Positions 17,669 through 28,684 of a DNA stretch of 62,899 nt are shown one piece after another. The position numbers and the translations under genes were made by a program. The notes under the pieces were generated by a model. The model worked only from the letters and a program-made list of their open reading frames with translations. It was not told the origin of the DNA and did not search any database. Source of the DNA: Synechococcus sp. 1G10 (GTDB lineage Bacteria; Cyanobacteriota; Cyanobacteriia; PCC-6307; Cyanobiaceae); the NCBI RefSeq assembly GCF_002252625.1, contig NZ_NQKW01000019.1:1-62899 (forward strand), written 5' to 3'. Within the stretch, counting starts at the first letter, position 1. Each line of letters starts with the position of its first letter.

Positions 17669-18121
17669 GATGACCCTGGCCTCAGTGGAACACTGTGAGC
17701 TGAGTCAAGCTCAGCCTAGGCCGCTGGAGCGCCCCGCCCACAAATTGCTGCATTTTGGTGAAATATAGAAAAATTTTCGCGATGAACGAAACCTATTCAT
17801 CACAAACTTATGGGCTGGTCGTTTCTAGTCAGGCCTGCGAACGGCACGTGCCGGCCCGTTGTTGATGGCTAAACAACACCCATTGAAAATCGCAGCATGG
17901 CAGCAAACAACCAAATTCTCAGTACTCCTGCAAATGGCGGAGACCTTGTCAAAGTTGAGACATTCGATGATCGGCCATGCAGGCTTAGTTGCCGTCCTGG
18001 ATTCCTGCGTCATGACTGGGACCATGTCATCAAGTGTCTTCGTTGATGTCTTGAGAGCTTTTACCCAGTCTTCCGTCCTCACTTTCCTGTGATGCTGGTC
18101 AAAAGCCAAGGAGCATCTGCC
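17669..18121. other. 453-bp gene-poor, AT-richer spacer
   Basis: This is the longest clear gap in the window. It is visibly richer in A+T than its surroundings (for example 17755-17800, with runs of A and T) and separates divergent genes, so it probably holds both promoters. It contains the perfect palindrome CGGCACGTGCCG at 17842-17853. Open frames on both strands (94 and 77 codons) overlap each other and look random. A small RNA or a decayed gene is possible; I see no positive sign of either. Confidence 0.4.
17842..17853. repeat. Perfect 12-bp palindrome
   Basis: CGGCACGTGCCG is flanked by AACGG-like and CCGTT-like sequences that could extend a hairpin. It lies in the gap between divergent genes. 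It may be a protein-binding site or a hairpin; no regulator is recognised. Confidence 0.3.
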
Positions 18122-18685
18122 ATGACCATCCGGGCAACCCTTCCGCTCACCCCGTCCATGCTGGCCGTGGCCACCGCGCTGGCGGTTGCACCGTGCAGCA
18201 CGGCACTGGCCTTTGCTCCGGATCCGATCCGCAGTGCCGAATCAGCCGCGCCGCGAGCGATTGCCGCCAAGGCCAGTGTGATGCTCATGAATGCCGACGG
18301 ATCCATGAAGCAGCTACGCAAGGGAAGCAACAACTTCATCTGCCTGCCGGACAACCCGGCGACACCAGGACCGGATCCGATGTGCGCGGACGCCAATGCA
18401 ATGGAATGGGTGATGCAGTGGGTGGGACGGAAGGCACCGAACCAGAACAAGCCGGGCTTCATGTACATGCTCGCCGGTGGTACCGACGCCAGCAACACCG
18501 ATCCATGGGCCAAGACACCCTCCCCTGGTGAAGATTGGGTGCACACAGGCGCCCACGTGATGCTCGTGGGCATCTCCCCCCAGACCCTGGCGGGCTACCC
18601 CAAGGCTCCGCGGCCAGACACCCGAGAGGCTTACGTGATGTGGGCCGGTACTCCCTACGCCCATCTGATGCTGCCGGTGCGCTGA
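18122..18685 (+). CDS. Exported conserved hypothetical protein
   Basis: The 187-residue product has a signal peptide (SMLAVATALAVAPCSTALA). The mature domain is rich in Met, Trp and Gly: NNFICLPDNPATPGPDPMCAD, then GFMYMLAGGTDASNTDPW, then HVMLVG and a closing AYVMWAGTPYAHLMLPV. Proteins with this pattern occur in proteobacteria as uncharacterised exported proteins, so lateral gain is possible. The ATG at 18122 was chosen because the signal peptide starts there. A GC-rich inverted repeat follows the stop. Confidence 0.7.
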   Translation: MTIRATLPLTPSMLAVATALAVAPCSTALAFAPDPIRSAESAAPRAIAAKASVMLMNADGSMKQLRKGSNNFICLPDNPATPGPDPMCADANAMEWVMQWVGRKAPNQNKPGFMYMLAGGTDASNTDPWAKTPSPGEDWVHTGAHVMLVGISPQTLAGYPKAPRPDTREAYVMWAGTPYAHLMLPVR

Positions 18686-18686
18686 T

Positions 18687-18706
18687 CCCCCACCGCAGCG
18701 GTGGGG
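18687..18706 (+). terminator. Possible terminator hairpin
   Basis: CCCCACCGC and GCGGTGGGG form a near-continuous inverted repeat just after the stop of the exported protein. There is no T-run, so it is either a weak terminator or an mRNA-stabilising hairpin. Confidence 0.4.
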
Positions 18707-18913
18707 CCGCTGTATCTCGAATTTCGGCGATGTCAGCAGAGTCTTCTCCGCATGGTCCCGGGCGGGGAGATCACCGGCCGCTCCAGCCGGCACATCGAAA
18801 GGCTCAGCGCCACGTCAGTCGCCTCGACTCGTCGCTGTTGCCTTGAGGCCGGCCGACAATCCCTTGAGTAGACCGGTGCGGGACACCGTGAAGGATCAAG
18901 GGGGCCTATCGCA

Positions 18914-19684
18914 ATGGTGATGCGCCGCCTGGGCATGCTGCTGAAGCTGGTCCTGGTTCTGGTGCCCCTGGCAGCGCTCAAGGTGCTGGCCATGGCCCGG
19001 GGTTGGGAGGTGCTCGCGGCCACACCCCTGTTCGCCGGACTGATCACCTCCAATGTCTTTCTGATCGGCTTCCTGTTCAACGGCGTGCTCACCGACTACA
19101 AAGAAAGTGAGAAGTGTCCCGCCCAGCTCGCCCAGACCCTGTTGAACCTGGTTGCGGAGTTACAGGCGCTGGGCTGGGCACGGCCGGAAGCCGACCCGTC
19201 GGCGGCCCTGGCCACCCTGGCTCAGCTCGGGCCAGGCTTCCTGGGGTGGTTCCATGGCACCTCCTGCGCCAACGACCTGTTCGAGCTGATGGATCGGCTC
19301 AATGCCGATCTGGCTCAGCTCCGCGGCAAATGTGAGTCACCCTTCATGACACGGTTGCTTCAGGAGCTGGCGTCGCTTCGGAGCCAGTTACTGCGCATGG
19401 AGACGATCCGCTCGATTCCCTTTGTCCCCACGGTGTACTGGTTATCAGCAGCCAGCACCGCCGTGTTGTGCGCCGGCCTGGTGCTGACCCGCATGGAGGG
19501 CTGGGCGGAGATCTTCTTCTATCTCGGTGCGATCGCCTTTCTGATGGTATTCATCCTGCTGATGATCTGGGATCTGGACAATCCCTTCGGCCATGGCGAG
19601 TTCTCCTCTTGCGAGAACATCAGCCTGGCGCCCCTGGAGCGGACGCTGGCCAGGATCGTCAACCCCCAGAACCCCGAGGGTTGA
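18914..19684 (+). CDS. Bestrophin-like (DUF4239-type) membrane protein
   Basis: The 256-residue product has two N-terminal helices (LLKLVLVLVPLAALKVLAMA and LFAGLITSNVFLIGFLFNGVL) followed by TDYKESEKCPAQLAQTL, a central cytoplasmic helical domain, and two C-terminal helices (VYWLSAASTAVLCAGLVL and IFFYLGAIAFLMVFILLMIWD). This 2+2 layout and the TDYKESEK segment fit the bestrophin-like DUF4239 group. Ion-channel activity has not been shown for this group as far as I know. The start may be two codons later. Confidence 0.6.
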   Translation: MVMRRLGMLLKLVLVLVPLAALKVLAMARGWEVLAATPLFAGLITSNVFLIGFLFNGVLTDYKESEKCPAQLAQTLLNLVAELQALGWARPEADPSAALATLAQLGPGFLGWFHGTSCANDLFELMDRLNADLAQLRGKCESPFMTRLLQELASLRSQLLRMETIRSIPFVPTVYWLSAASTAVLCAGLVLTRMEGWAEIFFYLGAIAFLMVFILLMIWDLDNPFGHGEFSSCENISLAPLERTLARIVNPQNPEG

Positions 19685-19732
19685 GGGGGCGCGGACCGCG
19701 CTCAGGCAGCATGGTCTCCCGCATCTGGCTCG

Positions 19733-19864
19733 ATGGCTTCACACCGCGGTAATCCCTGGCCAATACTGGCCCTACTGCTCCTGGGACTGGGACTGGCGGT
19801 GCAGGTGTTCCACGGGCAGAAGGGAACCCAGCGCGATCCCCGCCGGGAATTGCGGAAGTTCTGA
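19733..19864 (+). CDS. Possible 43-aa single-pass membrane protein
   Basis: An ATG frame downstream of the bestrophin-like gene encodes MASHRGNPWPILALLLLGLG, then LAVQVFHGQKGTQRDPRREL and a short tail. It has one hydrophobic helix and a basic C-terminal tail, the usual layout of small cyanobacterial membrane proteins. No family is recognised and no strong Shine-Dalgarno site is seen. Confidence 0.4.
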   Translation: MASHRGNPWPILALLLLGLGLAVQVFHGQKGTQRDPRRELRKF

Positions 19865-20034
19865 TCGCTGTGGGCAAGTGCAAACGGCCTTGATCAACCG
19901 AATCTCGCCCCCTTCTTCTTCCGCAGGTTTTCCGCCGAGAGCTGCACCATCTCTGCCGCAAAGCGCTCCAGCGAATCGATCGTGTTCAACAGTGGCCGGC
20001 GGGGCTGAAGGCATGGTTTATTCACCAGTGCGTC

Positions 20035-20235
20035 TTGTTCGACCAGCTGATGAGTGCCCGACACCACCTCTGCCTCTGGCAAGAACAACTGTCCCAACGC
20101 ATGGGAACAACCCGCACGGCCATTTCACGATTAGAGAGCGGAAGAAATCATGAGCCCTGCCTGGGCCTTCTGTGCCGCTATGCCGAGGTCGTCAACTTCG
20201 AGCTGCGGGTGGCCATCGAACTTCTGCCCCACTGA
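20035..20235 (+). CDS. XRE-type HTH protein, probably truncated
   Basis: The 66-residue product contains a recognisable helix-turn-helix (QEQLSQRMGTTRTAISRLE, then SGRNHEPCLGLLCRYAEVVN) close to HigA-like antitoxins. The usual 20-30 residues before the HTH are missing or altered, and WQEQ replaces the common TQEQ. No toxin gene is adjacent. It may be a leftover antitoxin or a solitary regulator. It converges on the tmRNA gene. Confidence 0.5.
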   Translation: MFDQLMSARHHLCLWQEQLSQRMGTTRTAISRLESGRNHEPCLGLLCRYAEVVNFELRVAIELLPH

Positions 20236-20257
20236 GCCTGGCTATCGCCAATGAAAT

Positions 20258-20275
20258 GGGGGCCTTCCAGCCCCC
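20258..20275 (-). terminator. Terminator hairpin after tmRNA
   Basis: Read on the reverse strand, GGGGGC-TGGAAG-GCCCCC is followed by ATTTCATT. It lies just beyond the tmRNA coding piece and could end that transcript. The T-run is weak, and the helix could instead belong to the RNA. Confidence 0.55.
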
Positions 20276-20276
20276 G

Positions 20277-20525
20277 TGAGTCAATTGGGTGATAAGGCTG
20301 ACTTACCCCATCTCCCTAAGGAGTCAGGCGGCCACAGGGGCGGGCTGACGGGAGAAAGCAACGATGTTGTTCGCTGTTACGGATTTGCTCTTACCGAGCA
20401 GGCTTCAGTCACCCTCCTCATACCCCGTCGAAACCATTGCAGCCCCTTGAAGTGGAGCTGAGCGGAATCGAACCGCTGTCCGAAGAACCGGTGTGAGCCA
20501 CCTAGTCCGCCCGAAGACGGACATT
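20277..20525 (-). ncRNA. ssrA: tmRNA, circularly permuted two-piece type
   Basis: tmRNA frees stalled ribosomes and tags their products. On the reverse strand the T-arm (AGCGG-TTCGATT-CCGCT) and the 3' acceptor strand CAGCTCC plus A come first. A 5-nt linker follows, then the 5' acceptor strand GGGGCTG (5' end at 20446) and the coding piece. The acceptor stem pairs over 7 bp with a G-U at position 3, the alanine identity element; CCA is not fully encoded. The tag frame (20324-20374) reads ANNIVAFSRQPAPVAA then TGA. A P2-like helix joins GGTATGAG of the coding piece with CTCACACC of the acceptor piece. The outer ends given are estimates. Confidence 0.93.
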
Positions 20526-20610
20526 TGCATTGTGGCACCTGCGCCTGCCAACGGCCCAACACCGAGCAGGTGGGCATCCCCGAACCGATGCCGAAGGCCA
20601 CCATGGAGCG

Positions 20611-21840
20611 ATGGAAACCCCCCACCCCGATCGGCCCTTAGACGTGATCGCCGTGGTGCCGCCGGGTCTGGAGGAGGCAAGCGCGATCGAGCTGGCGGCC
20701 CTTGGCGCTGAAGCGGTGCAGCCGCTGCGGCGGGCCGTGGCCTGCCGTACGGACCTGGCCGGGTTCTACCGACTGCATCTGCAGGCACGACTGCCCTTCC
20801 GGTTCCTGCGCGAGCTGGCCCGCTTTCCTTGCAGAGGTCGAGAGGATCTCCACGCCGGCGTGCAGCGGTCGGCCGACTGGCAGCACTGGCTGCCCCCGGA
20901 GCGCAGCTTCAAGGTGGAAGCCAGTGGCAGCGCACCAGGCCTCAGCCACAGCCACTACAGCGCCCTGCAGGTGAAGAACGCCCTGGTGGATCTCCAGAGG
21001 CAGCACTGGGGGCAGCGATCCTCCATCGATCTGGACGACCCAGACCTTGTGCTCCACCTTCACCTGGGCACCCCCAGAGGGGGCGGCGGTCCCTGGGGGG
21101 CAGCAGCCGAAGCGGTGCTCAGCCTTGATGGTGGTGGCGCCAGCCTGCACCGCCGCGGCTACAGGGCCGCCATGGGGCTGGCCCCGCTCAAGGAAAACCT
21201 GGCCGCCGGGCTGATCGCCCTCACCGGCTGGGATGGCAGTGTGCCCCTCGCCGACCCCCTCTGCGGCTCCGGCACCCTGCTGATCGAAGCAGCCTGCATG
21301 GCCCTGGGCCGCTCTGCAGGCCTGGAGGGCGGCGGGGCGAACCGGCCAGGCCGCGCCCGGAGTTTCGCCCTGCAGCGCTGGCCGGATTTCGATCCGATCC
21401 TCTGGCAGCAGGAGGTGGAGGCCGCCACAGCCCTGGCCCGCGACGGGCTGGCCGATGGTCGCCCGCTGGCCCCGATCGTGGGTATGGAGGCGGAAGCGGC
21501 TGTGCTGGAGCAGGCCCGCGCCAATGCCGCCGCAGCTGGCGTGGGGCCCTGGCTGGATCTACGCCAGGGCGATTGCCGCAACTTCGAGCCGCCCAGCGGT
21601 GCAGCTGGTCTGCTGGTGTGCAATCCGCCCTACGGCGAGCGGCTCGGCGATGGGGAGGACTTGGAGGCGCTCTACTCCGATCTGGGTCGGATGGCCAAGG
21701 AACGCTGTTCCGGCTGGACCCTCTGGCTGTTGAGCGGGAACCCCGAACTCACTGGTGCATTGCGCATGAAGGCCAGCCGCAGGATCCCGGTGAGCAACGG
21801 CGGCATCGACTGCCGCTGGCTGAAGTACGAGCTTCGCTGA
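20611..21840 (+). CDS. RlmL/YcbY-type rRNA (guanine-N2) methyltransferase
   Basis: Such enzymes methylate a 23S rRNA guanine using SAM. The 409-residue product has a ferredoxin-like and THUMP region (about 1-170) followed by a Rossmann methyltransferase domain. That domain has LADPLCGSGTLLIEAACMA (SAM-binding motif I) and the catalytic CNPPYGERLG (motif IV, NPPY). E. coli RlmL has a second, RlmK-like domain that is absent here. The target guanine is not proven. The ATG at 20611 gives a cytosolic start (METPHPDRPLDVIAVVPPGLE). The tmRNA gene diverges immediately upstream. Confidence 0.85.
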   Translation: METPHPDRPLDVIAVVPPGLEEASAIELAALGAEAVQPLRRAVACRTDLAGFYRLHLQARLPFRFLRELARFPCRGREDLHAGVQRSADWQHWLPPERSFKVEASGSAPGLSHSHYSALQVKNALVDLQRQHWGQRSSIDLDDPDLVLHLHLGTPRGGGGPWGAAAEAVLSLDGGGASLHRRGYRAAMGLAPLKENLAAGLIALTGWDGSVPLADPLCGSGTLLIEAACMALGRSAGLEGGGANRPGRARSFALQRWPDFDPILWQQEVEAATALARDGLADGRPLAPIVGMEAEAAVLEQARANAAAAGVGPWLDLRQGDCRNFEPPSGAAGLLVCNPPYGERLGDGEDLEALYSDLGRMAKERCSGWTLWLLSGNPELTGALRMKASRRIPVSNGGIDCRWLKYELR

Positions 21841-21909
21841 TCCAGCGCGCCGCAGCCACAGCCGCCTTGCCCAACCGCGGATAGCCTTCGCGCAGACGTG
21901 TAGGACCTC

Positions 21910-23556
21910 ATGGACGCCATCTTCCAGGAGCTCAGGGACCTTGTTCTGGAGGCCGAGAGGGACCCGGAACGCGACACCGGCGAAGCAGCGGTTGCCCTGC
22001 TGCGCCAGTGGCTCGACACCCACACCGAGACCCTGCTGAGCAAGAAGGGGATCGGCGATTACAACGGCACGATGATGCAGTGGTTCCACTGGTACACCCC
22101 GGCCGACGGGCAGCACTGGAACCGGCTGCTGGCCGAGGCTCCGGCCTTGGCGAAAGCCGGCATCACCGGGCTCTGGCTGCCGCCGGCCAACAAGGGGATC
22201 GGCGGCGCCAACGACGTGGGCTACGGCACCTACGACCTGTTCGATCTCGGCGAATTCGACCAGAAGGGCACGGTGCGCACCAAGTACGGAACCAAGGGCG
22301 AGTATCTGGCCGGCGTGAAACTCTGCCGGGATCTGGGCATTCAGATCTACGCAGATACCGTGTTCAACCACAAGATGGCAGCGGATTTCGAAGAGGATTT
22401 CGAAGCGATTCCCTTCGACCCCACCAACCGCTACAACCCCCTCGGTGATGCCCGTACGATCCGCTCCTGGACGGGCTTCACCTTTCCGGGCCGCAACAAG
22501 CTGCACTCCAGCATGGACTGGCACTGGTGGCACTTTGATTCCGTGGATTACAACAGCCTGGATCCGGGCTTCAAGGCGATCTGGCGAATGAAGGAGAAGC
22601 AGTTCGAAGGCAACGTGGATCTCGAAAGTGGAAATTACGACTACCTGATGGGCTGTGACCTCGACATCAACCATCCGGAAGTGCGGGGTGAGCTGAAGCA
22701 CTGGGGCGAGTGGATGCTGGATCATGTGGGGGTGGATGGCTTCCGCCTCGATGCGATCAAGCACATCAACAGCGACTTCTTCAGCGACTGGATCCAATAC
22801 CTGGAAAACTACGCCCAGCGCGATCTCTTCATCGTGGGCGAATACTGGACCTATGACATCAATACACTCGGCTGGTACGCCGGCAATACGGCAGGGCGCA
22901 TGTGCATGTTCGATGCACCGCTGCACAACAACTTCCACCGCGCCAGCCGCGCCAGTGGCAAGTTCGACATGCGCACGATCCTCGATGGCACCCTGATGAA
23001 GGAGATGCCGCTGCTGGCCGTCACCCTGGTGGACAACCACGACACCCAGCCGCTGCAGGCGCTGGAATCAGTGGTGGAAAGCTGGTTCAAACCACTTGCC
23101 TACGGCATCATCCTGCTGCGCCGCGAGGGCTATCCCTGCATCTTCCACCCCGATTACTACGGCGCCCATTACAAGGACAAAGGCCGTGACGGCAACGAGT
23201 ACGAAATCTGGCTCGACAGCCACCGCGCCATCCTCGACAAGCTGCTGCTTGCCCGCAAACACTTCGCCTATGGCGATCAGTACGACTACTTCGATCACTA
23301 CAACACGATCGGCTGGACCCGGCTCGGCAGCAAGGACCATCCCCATTCCATGGCCGTGTTGATGAGCGATGGCGGTGCCGGCAGCAAATGGATGGAGGTG
23401 GGCAAGCCCAACACCGTGTTCCGCGACCTCACCGGTGTAATCTCCGAGCCGATCACCAGCAATGGCGATGGCTGGGCGGAATGGCGCTGCAACGGCGGCT
23501 CTGTGTCTGTCTGGGTAGAGGAGTCAGCGCTGGCGGCGCTGGGGGAGACCTTCTGA
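21910..23556 (+). CDS. GH13 alpha-amylase, cytoplasmic type
   Basis: The 548-residue enzyme should hydrolyse alpha-1,4 links in glycogen or dextrins inside the cell; there is no signal peptide. After an N-terminal helical segment, the catalytic barrel carries the GH13 blocks: YADTVFNHK (I), GFRLDAIKHI with the nucleophile Asp (II), FIVGEYW with the acid Glu (III) and LVDNHDTQP (IV). The pattern GTMMQWFHWYTPADGQHW is typical of bacterial AmyS-like, subfamily-5 amylases. The C-terminal beta domain is complete. The gene is monocistronic-looking. Confidence 0.93.
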   Translation: MDAIFQELRDLVLEAERDPERDTGEAAVALLRQWLDTHTETLLSKKGIGDYNGTMMQWFHWYTPADGQHWNRLLAEAPALAKAGITGLWLPPANKGIGGANDVGYGTYDLFDLGEFDQKGTVRTKYGTKGEYLAGVKLCRDLGIQIYADTVFNHKMAADFEEDFEAIPFDPTNRYNPLGDARTIRSWTGFTFPGRNKLHSSMDWHWWHFDSVDYNSLDPGFKAIWRMKEKQFEGNVDLESGNYDYLMGCDLDINHPEVRGELKHWGEWMLDHVGVDGFRLDAIKHINSDFFSDWIQYLENYAQRDLFIVGEYWTYDINTLGWYAGNTAGRMCMFDAPLHNNFHRASRASGKFDMRTILDGTLMKEMPLLAVTLVDNHDTQPLQALESVVESWFKPLAYGIILLRREGYPCIFHPDYYGAHYKDKGRDGNEYEIWLDSHRAILDKLLLARKHFAYGDQYDYFDHYNTIGWTRLGSKDHPHSMAVLMSDGGAGSKWMEVGKPNTVFRDLTGVISEPITSNGDGWAEWRCNGGSVSVWVEESALAALGETF

Positions 23557-23694
23557 GCAAAGGGGCACTGGCTCCAGGATCAAGGGCAGGCAGCTGCAGG
23601 CTGGCAAGCTGAGGATCTACAGGTGGATGTCGTCCTCCTTGGGCACGAAACAGCGTCTGCTTAAGCGGCCTGAAGCGAAGCCACCGAGCACGCC

Positions 23695-24129
23695 CTAGAT
23701 CCGCCTGGTCACCTGCAGGAACAGGGCCCGCGGCACGTTGCCGAGCTTCGTGGCTTCGGACGCTTCGATGGTCGGGATCTTGGCCGTGCGGATCTGCGAC
23801 GGCACCGGCAGGCCTGCTGGGGGCAGGTTGCTCACAAGCACATCAGCTGGCCAGCCACGATTGTCGGCACTGGTGAACATCACCACCCATAGGAATACGT
23901 TGGCTTCGTCGGTAGCGTTACTCGACACGTCCAGCGCCGGGCAAAACTTACGGGTGGGACGATCGATGTAAGGGAACGGCACCTTGATCACGTCGCCTTG
24001 CTCAAAGCTGGCCATAGGTTTCACATCGGCGACGGAATGCCATTCGCTGAATGAGCCGAAGGGATCGGAGGCCTGGAGATGCAGGGCGGCGCGAACCGGC
24101 TGCGGAATGGTGCCCTGGGCTTTCGTCAC
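23695..24129 (-). pseudogene. PemK/MazF-like toxin fused to an internally deleted AbrB-type antitoxin
   Basis: One continuous frame from the GTG at 24129 reads VTKAQGTIPQPVRAALHLQ, the start of a MazE/AbrB antitoxin. It then jumps to SDPFGSFSEWHSVADVKP, which resembles the antitoxin's C-terminal end. It continues straight into MASFEQGDVIKVPFPYIDR, the start of a PemK/MazF RNase (106 residues from the ATG at 24015). Compared with the normal pair, about 35-40 antitoxin residues and its stop are missing. The toxin part keeps the FEQGDVIKVPFP strand and the C-terminal RTAKIPTIEASEA region. It is probably a decayed addiction module; the toxin itself might still be made from the internal ATG. Confidence 0.6.
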
Positions 24130-24169
24130 CTGGCAGCAAGCAGCCTGGGGGTTGGCCTCGCCGTGGCCT

Positions 24170-24951
24170 TCAGCCCTGCGCCTCGACGTCCGGTTCCGGT
24201 GCTGGCTCCCCATCCGGTAACGGAGTAGTGATAGCCCCGTACAGCTCCACCAGCCCCGGCGCCAACGCCTCAGGCACGGGGATCGGCCCCAGGCGCTCCA
24301 GCACCCGAGCCGGTGGATCCGGCGGCAGGGCGTCGGGGATCACCAGGCGCTCGCCGGGGCGAGCCACCAGCCCTTGGGGCCACCAGGGGGGCAACCCCTC
24401 TTCGGATCCTGCGGCCGCGGCGGCCTTCGCGGTCGGCCGCAGCCGTTGCATCAGCGCCTCCCGCTCTCGCCCGCGCCAGGCCAGCAGCTGCCAGGGATCG
24501 TCATCGAGCTGCTGGGCGAACACATGCAGGCTGGCGGCGATGTGCTTGCAGGGCACCTCCCAGTCCGGGCAGCTGCACTCGGCCTCCAGGTCACTCCAGC
24601 TCGCGGGGAACAGATCCACCCCCGCCTGGCGGAAGCCTGCTTCTAGATCCTCTGGCACCTCGCCGGCCAGCAGCTTCGCCGCCCAGCCCAGCCGCTGGCG
24701 GAACACCGCCTCGATCGCCTGCCACCCCTCTTCATCAGGCAGCTCGGTTTCCACGCTCACCTTGTAAGGGGTGCGCCGCGAACCCTGCACCCTGGCTGCC
24801 AGCCGCCCCGGGCCCACCTCCAGGCTCAGCACCTGGCCGCTCCTGGCGTAGCGCCGGCCCCGCTCCATCCGGCCGCCCAGCCCATAGCCCTCGAGCACGT
24901 CGATGAACCGCTGCGACCACCAGCGCCGGGCCGGAGCCTGCTGGCGCGGGC

Positions 24952-24955
<4 letters not shown>
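24170..24955 (-). CDS. SWIM zinc-finger protein
   Basis: The 261-residue product has the SWIM metal motif CSCPDWEVPCKH at residues 127-138 (Cys127, Cys129, Cys136, His138). It is preceded by a beta-rich region (SLEVGPGRLAARVQGSRR) and followed by helices and a Pro-rich tail. SWIM domains bind DNA or protein. Its start overlaps the stop of the SNF2 helicase gene (ATGA), and such SWIM/SNF2 pairs recur in bacteria, suggesting a shared task in chromatin-like remodelling, repair or defence. The role is unproven. Confidence 0.85.
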
Positions 24956-27621
<2,666 letters not shown>

Positions 27622-27636
<15 letters not shown>

Positions 27637-28305
27637 GACCCTGACCCTAGAAGCGATGGCCTCCCCTGGACCCCCGGGGTGACCTTCTGCGGTTCCGCTG
27701 CCGAGCCTGAGCTGGCGCTCACCATCGACGACGGGCCAAGCGGCCTGGGCTCCGACGCGATGCTGGATCTGCTGCGGGAGCTGGGGGTGCCGGCCACCTT
27801 CTTTCTGATCGGGTCCAACCTGCGCCGGAATCCCCAGTTCGCGCGGCGGGCGGTGGCCGAGGGGCAACAGCTGGGGAACCATCTTTGGGTGGATTCGCGC
27901 ACGGCCCTGTTACCGAGACGGCAGTTCCTGCGCCAGTGCGACGGCACCGAGCACCGCATCCGCCGCTGCGCCGCACCGCAGATGCCCGCACTGCACTGGC
28001 TGCGTCCTGGTGGTGGCTGGTTCCATCCGCCGCTGCTGGCCTGGGCGGCGGCACGGAACTACCGCCTGGTGCTGGGATCGATCTTTCCCTGGGACACCTT
28101 TCAGCCGCCGACCTGGTTTCAGCGCTGGTTCATCCTCGCCAACGCCCACCCCGGCGGGATCCTGGTGCTGCATGACACGCCCGAGCTCAACAGGCAGACC
28201 CTCACCACCCTGCGCCAGGTGGTGCCGGAGCTGAAGCGGCAGGGGTATCGCTTCGTGGACCTCGACAGCCTCAGCGGCCCAGCAGGGCCCGGGTGGTCTT
28301 GCTGA
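27622..28305 (+). CDS. Polysaccharide deacetylase family (NodB-like) protein
   Basis: The 227-residue product carries the NodB motif 1 as LALTIDDGPS (metal and catalytic Asp). Motif 2 is GNHLWVDSRT: the first His is present, but the second metal His is replaced by Asp, a variant I associate with other deacetylase subgroups. RPGGGWFHP and GGILVLHDTPE fill motifs 3-5. No signal peptide is clear. The start is uncertain: ATG 27622 overlaps the divergent SNF2 start by 15 nt, and GTG 27679 would avoid that. The 3' end overlaps the convergent DUF1469 gene by 35 nt. Confidence 0.75.
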
Positions 28306-28684
28306 GACCGGCGGTGGTCTGGGGCAGATAGGGGCCCTTGATCAGCTGCCCGCCGATACGCAGCAGCACACCCGCCAGCACCAGATCCCCCAGCAACAGC
28401 AGCAGCACCGCCTGCAGCCACCCCCAGCCAAAGCTCTGGTGCAGCCACAACACCAGGGCGACATGGCCGGCCACAGCGGCCAATAACGTCAGCACACCGC
28501 CTGCCGCCAGCAGAACGCCTCCGCTGATCAGCCGGCGCTTCTCCTGGTCCACCTCCTGCAGGGCGATGCGGACATGCAGGTCCATCACAGACGTCACCAG
28601 GGCCGTGACGCGACCAGCTGCCACCCGGCCCACACCAGCGCCGGCGGAGCGCCTCCTCCGGCGCTCGTCGTCGGCCGAACTCAT
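28271..28684 (-). CDS. DUF1469 / phage-holin-superfamily-III (YqjE-like) membrane protein
   Basis: The 137-residue product has a basic N-terminus, an amphipathic helix (DLHVRIALQEVDQEKRRL) and two membrane helices (GGVLLAAGGVLTLLAAVAGH and LQAVLLLLLGDLVLAGVLL). This is the layout of YqjE/DUF1469 proteins, which are annotated as holin-like but are not phage genes. It overlaps the DUF883 gene by an ATGA junction, matching the yqjD-yqjE order of enterobacteria. Confidence 0.75.
   Translation of the reverse strand: MSSADDERRRRRSAGAGVGRVAAGRVTALVTSVMDLHVRIALQEVDQEKRRLISGGVLLAAGGVLTLLAAVAGHVALVLWLHQSFGWGWLQAVLLLLLGDLVLAGVLLRIGGQLIKGPYLPQTTAGLSKTTRALLGR

Noticed and set aside
17825-18109. 94-codon reverse-strand frame in the AT-richer gap
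   Set aside because: It overlaps a forward frame of similar length, has no ribosome-binding site and no domain-like features.
19894-20097. Reverse-strand frame overlapping the XRE gene
   Set aside because: The end looks somewhat protein-like, but the start is not supported and it overlaps the better HTH frame; mentioned only as a possible remnant.
21559-23040. Long antisense frame opposite the amylase gene
   Set aside because: It is a shadow created by high GC in codon third positions; no recognisable motif, and the amylase is certain.
28271-28684. Phage holin / prophage remnant
   Set aside because: DUF1469 proteins are annotated holin-like, but no other phage gene is nearby and the YqjD-YqjE-like context explains it.
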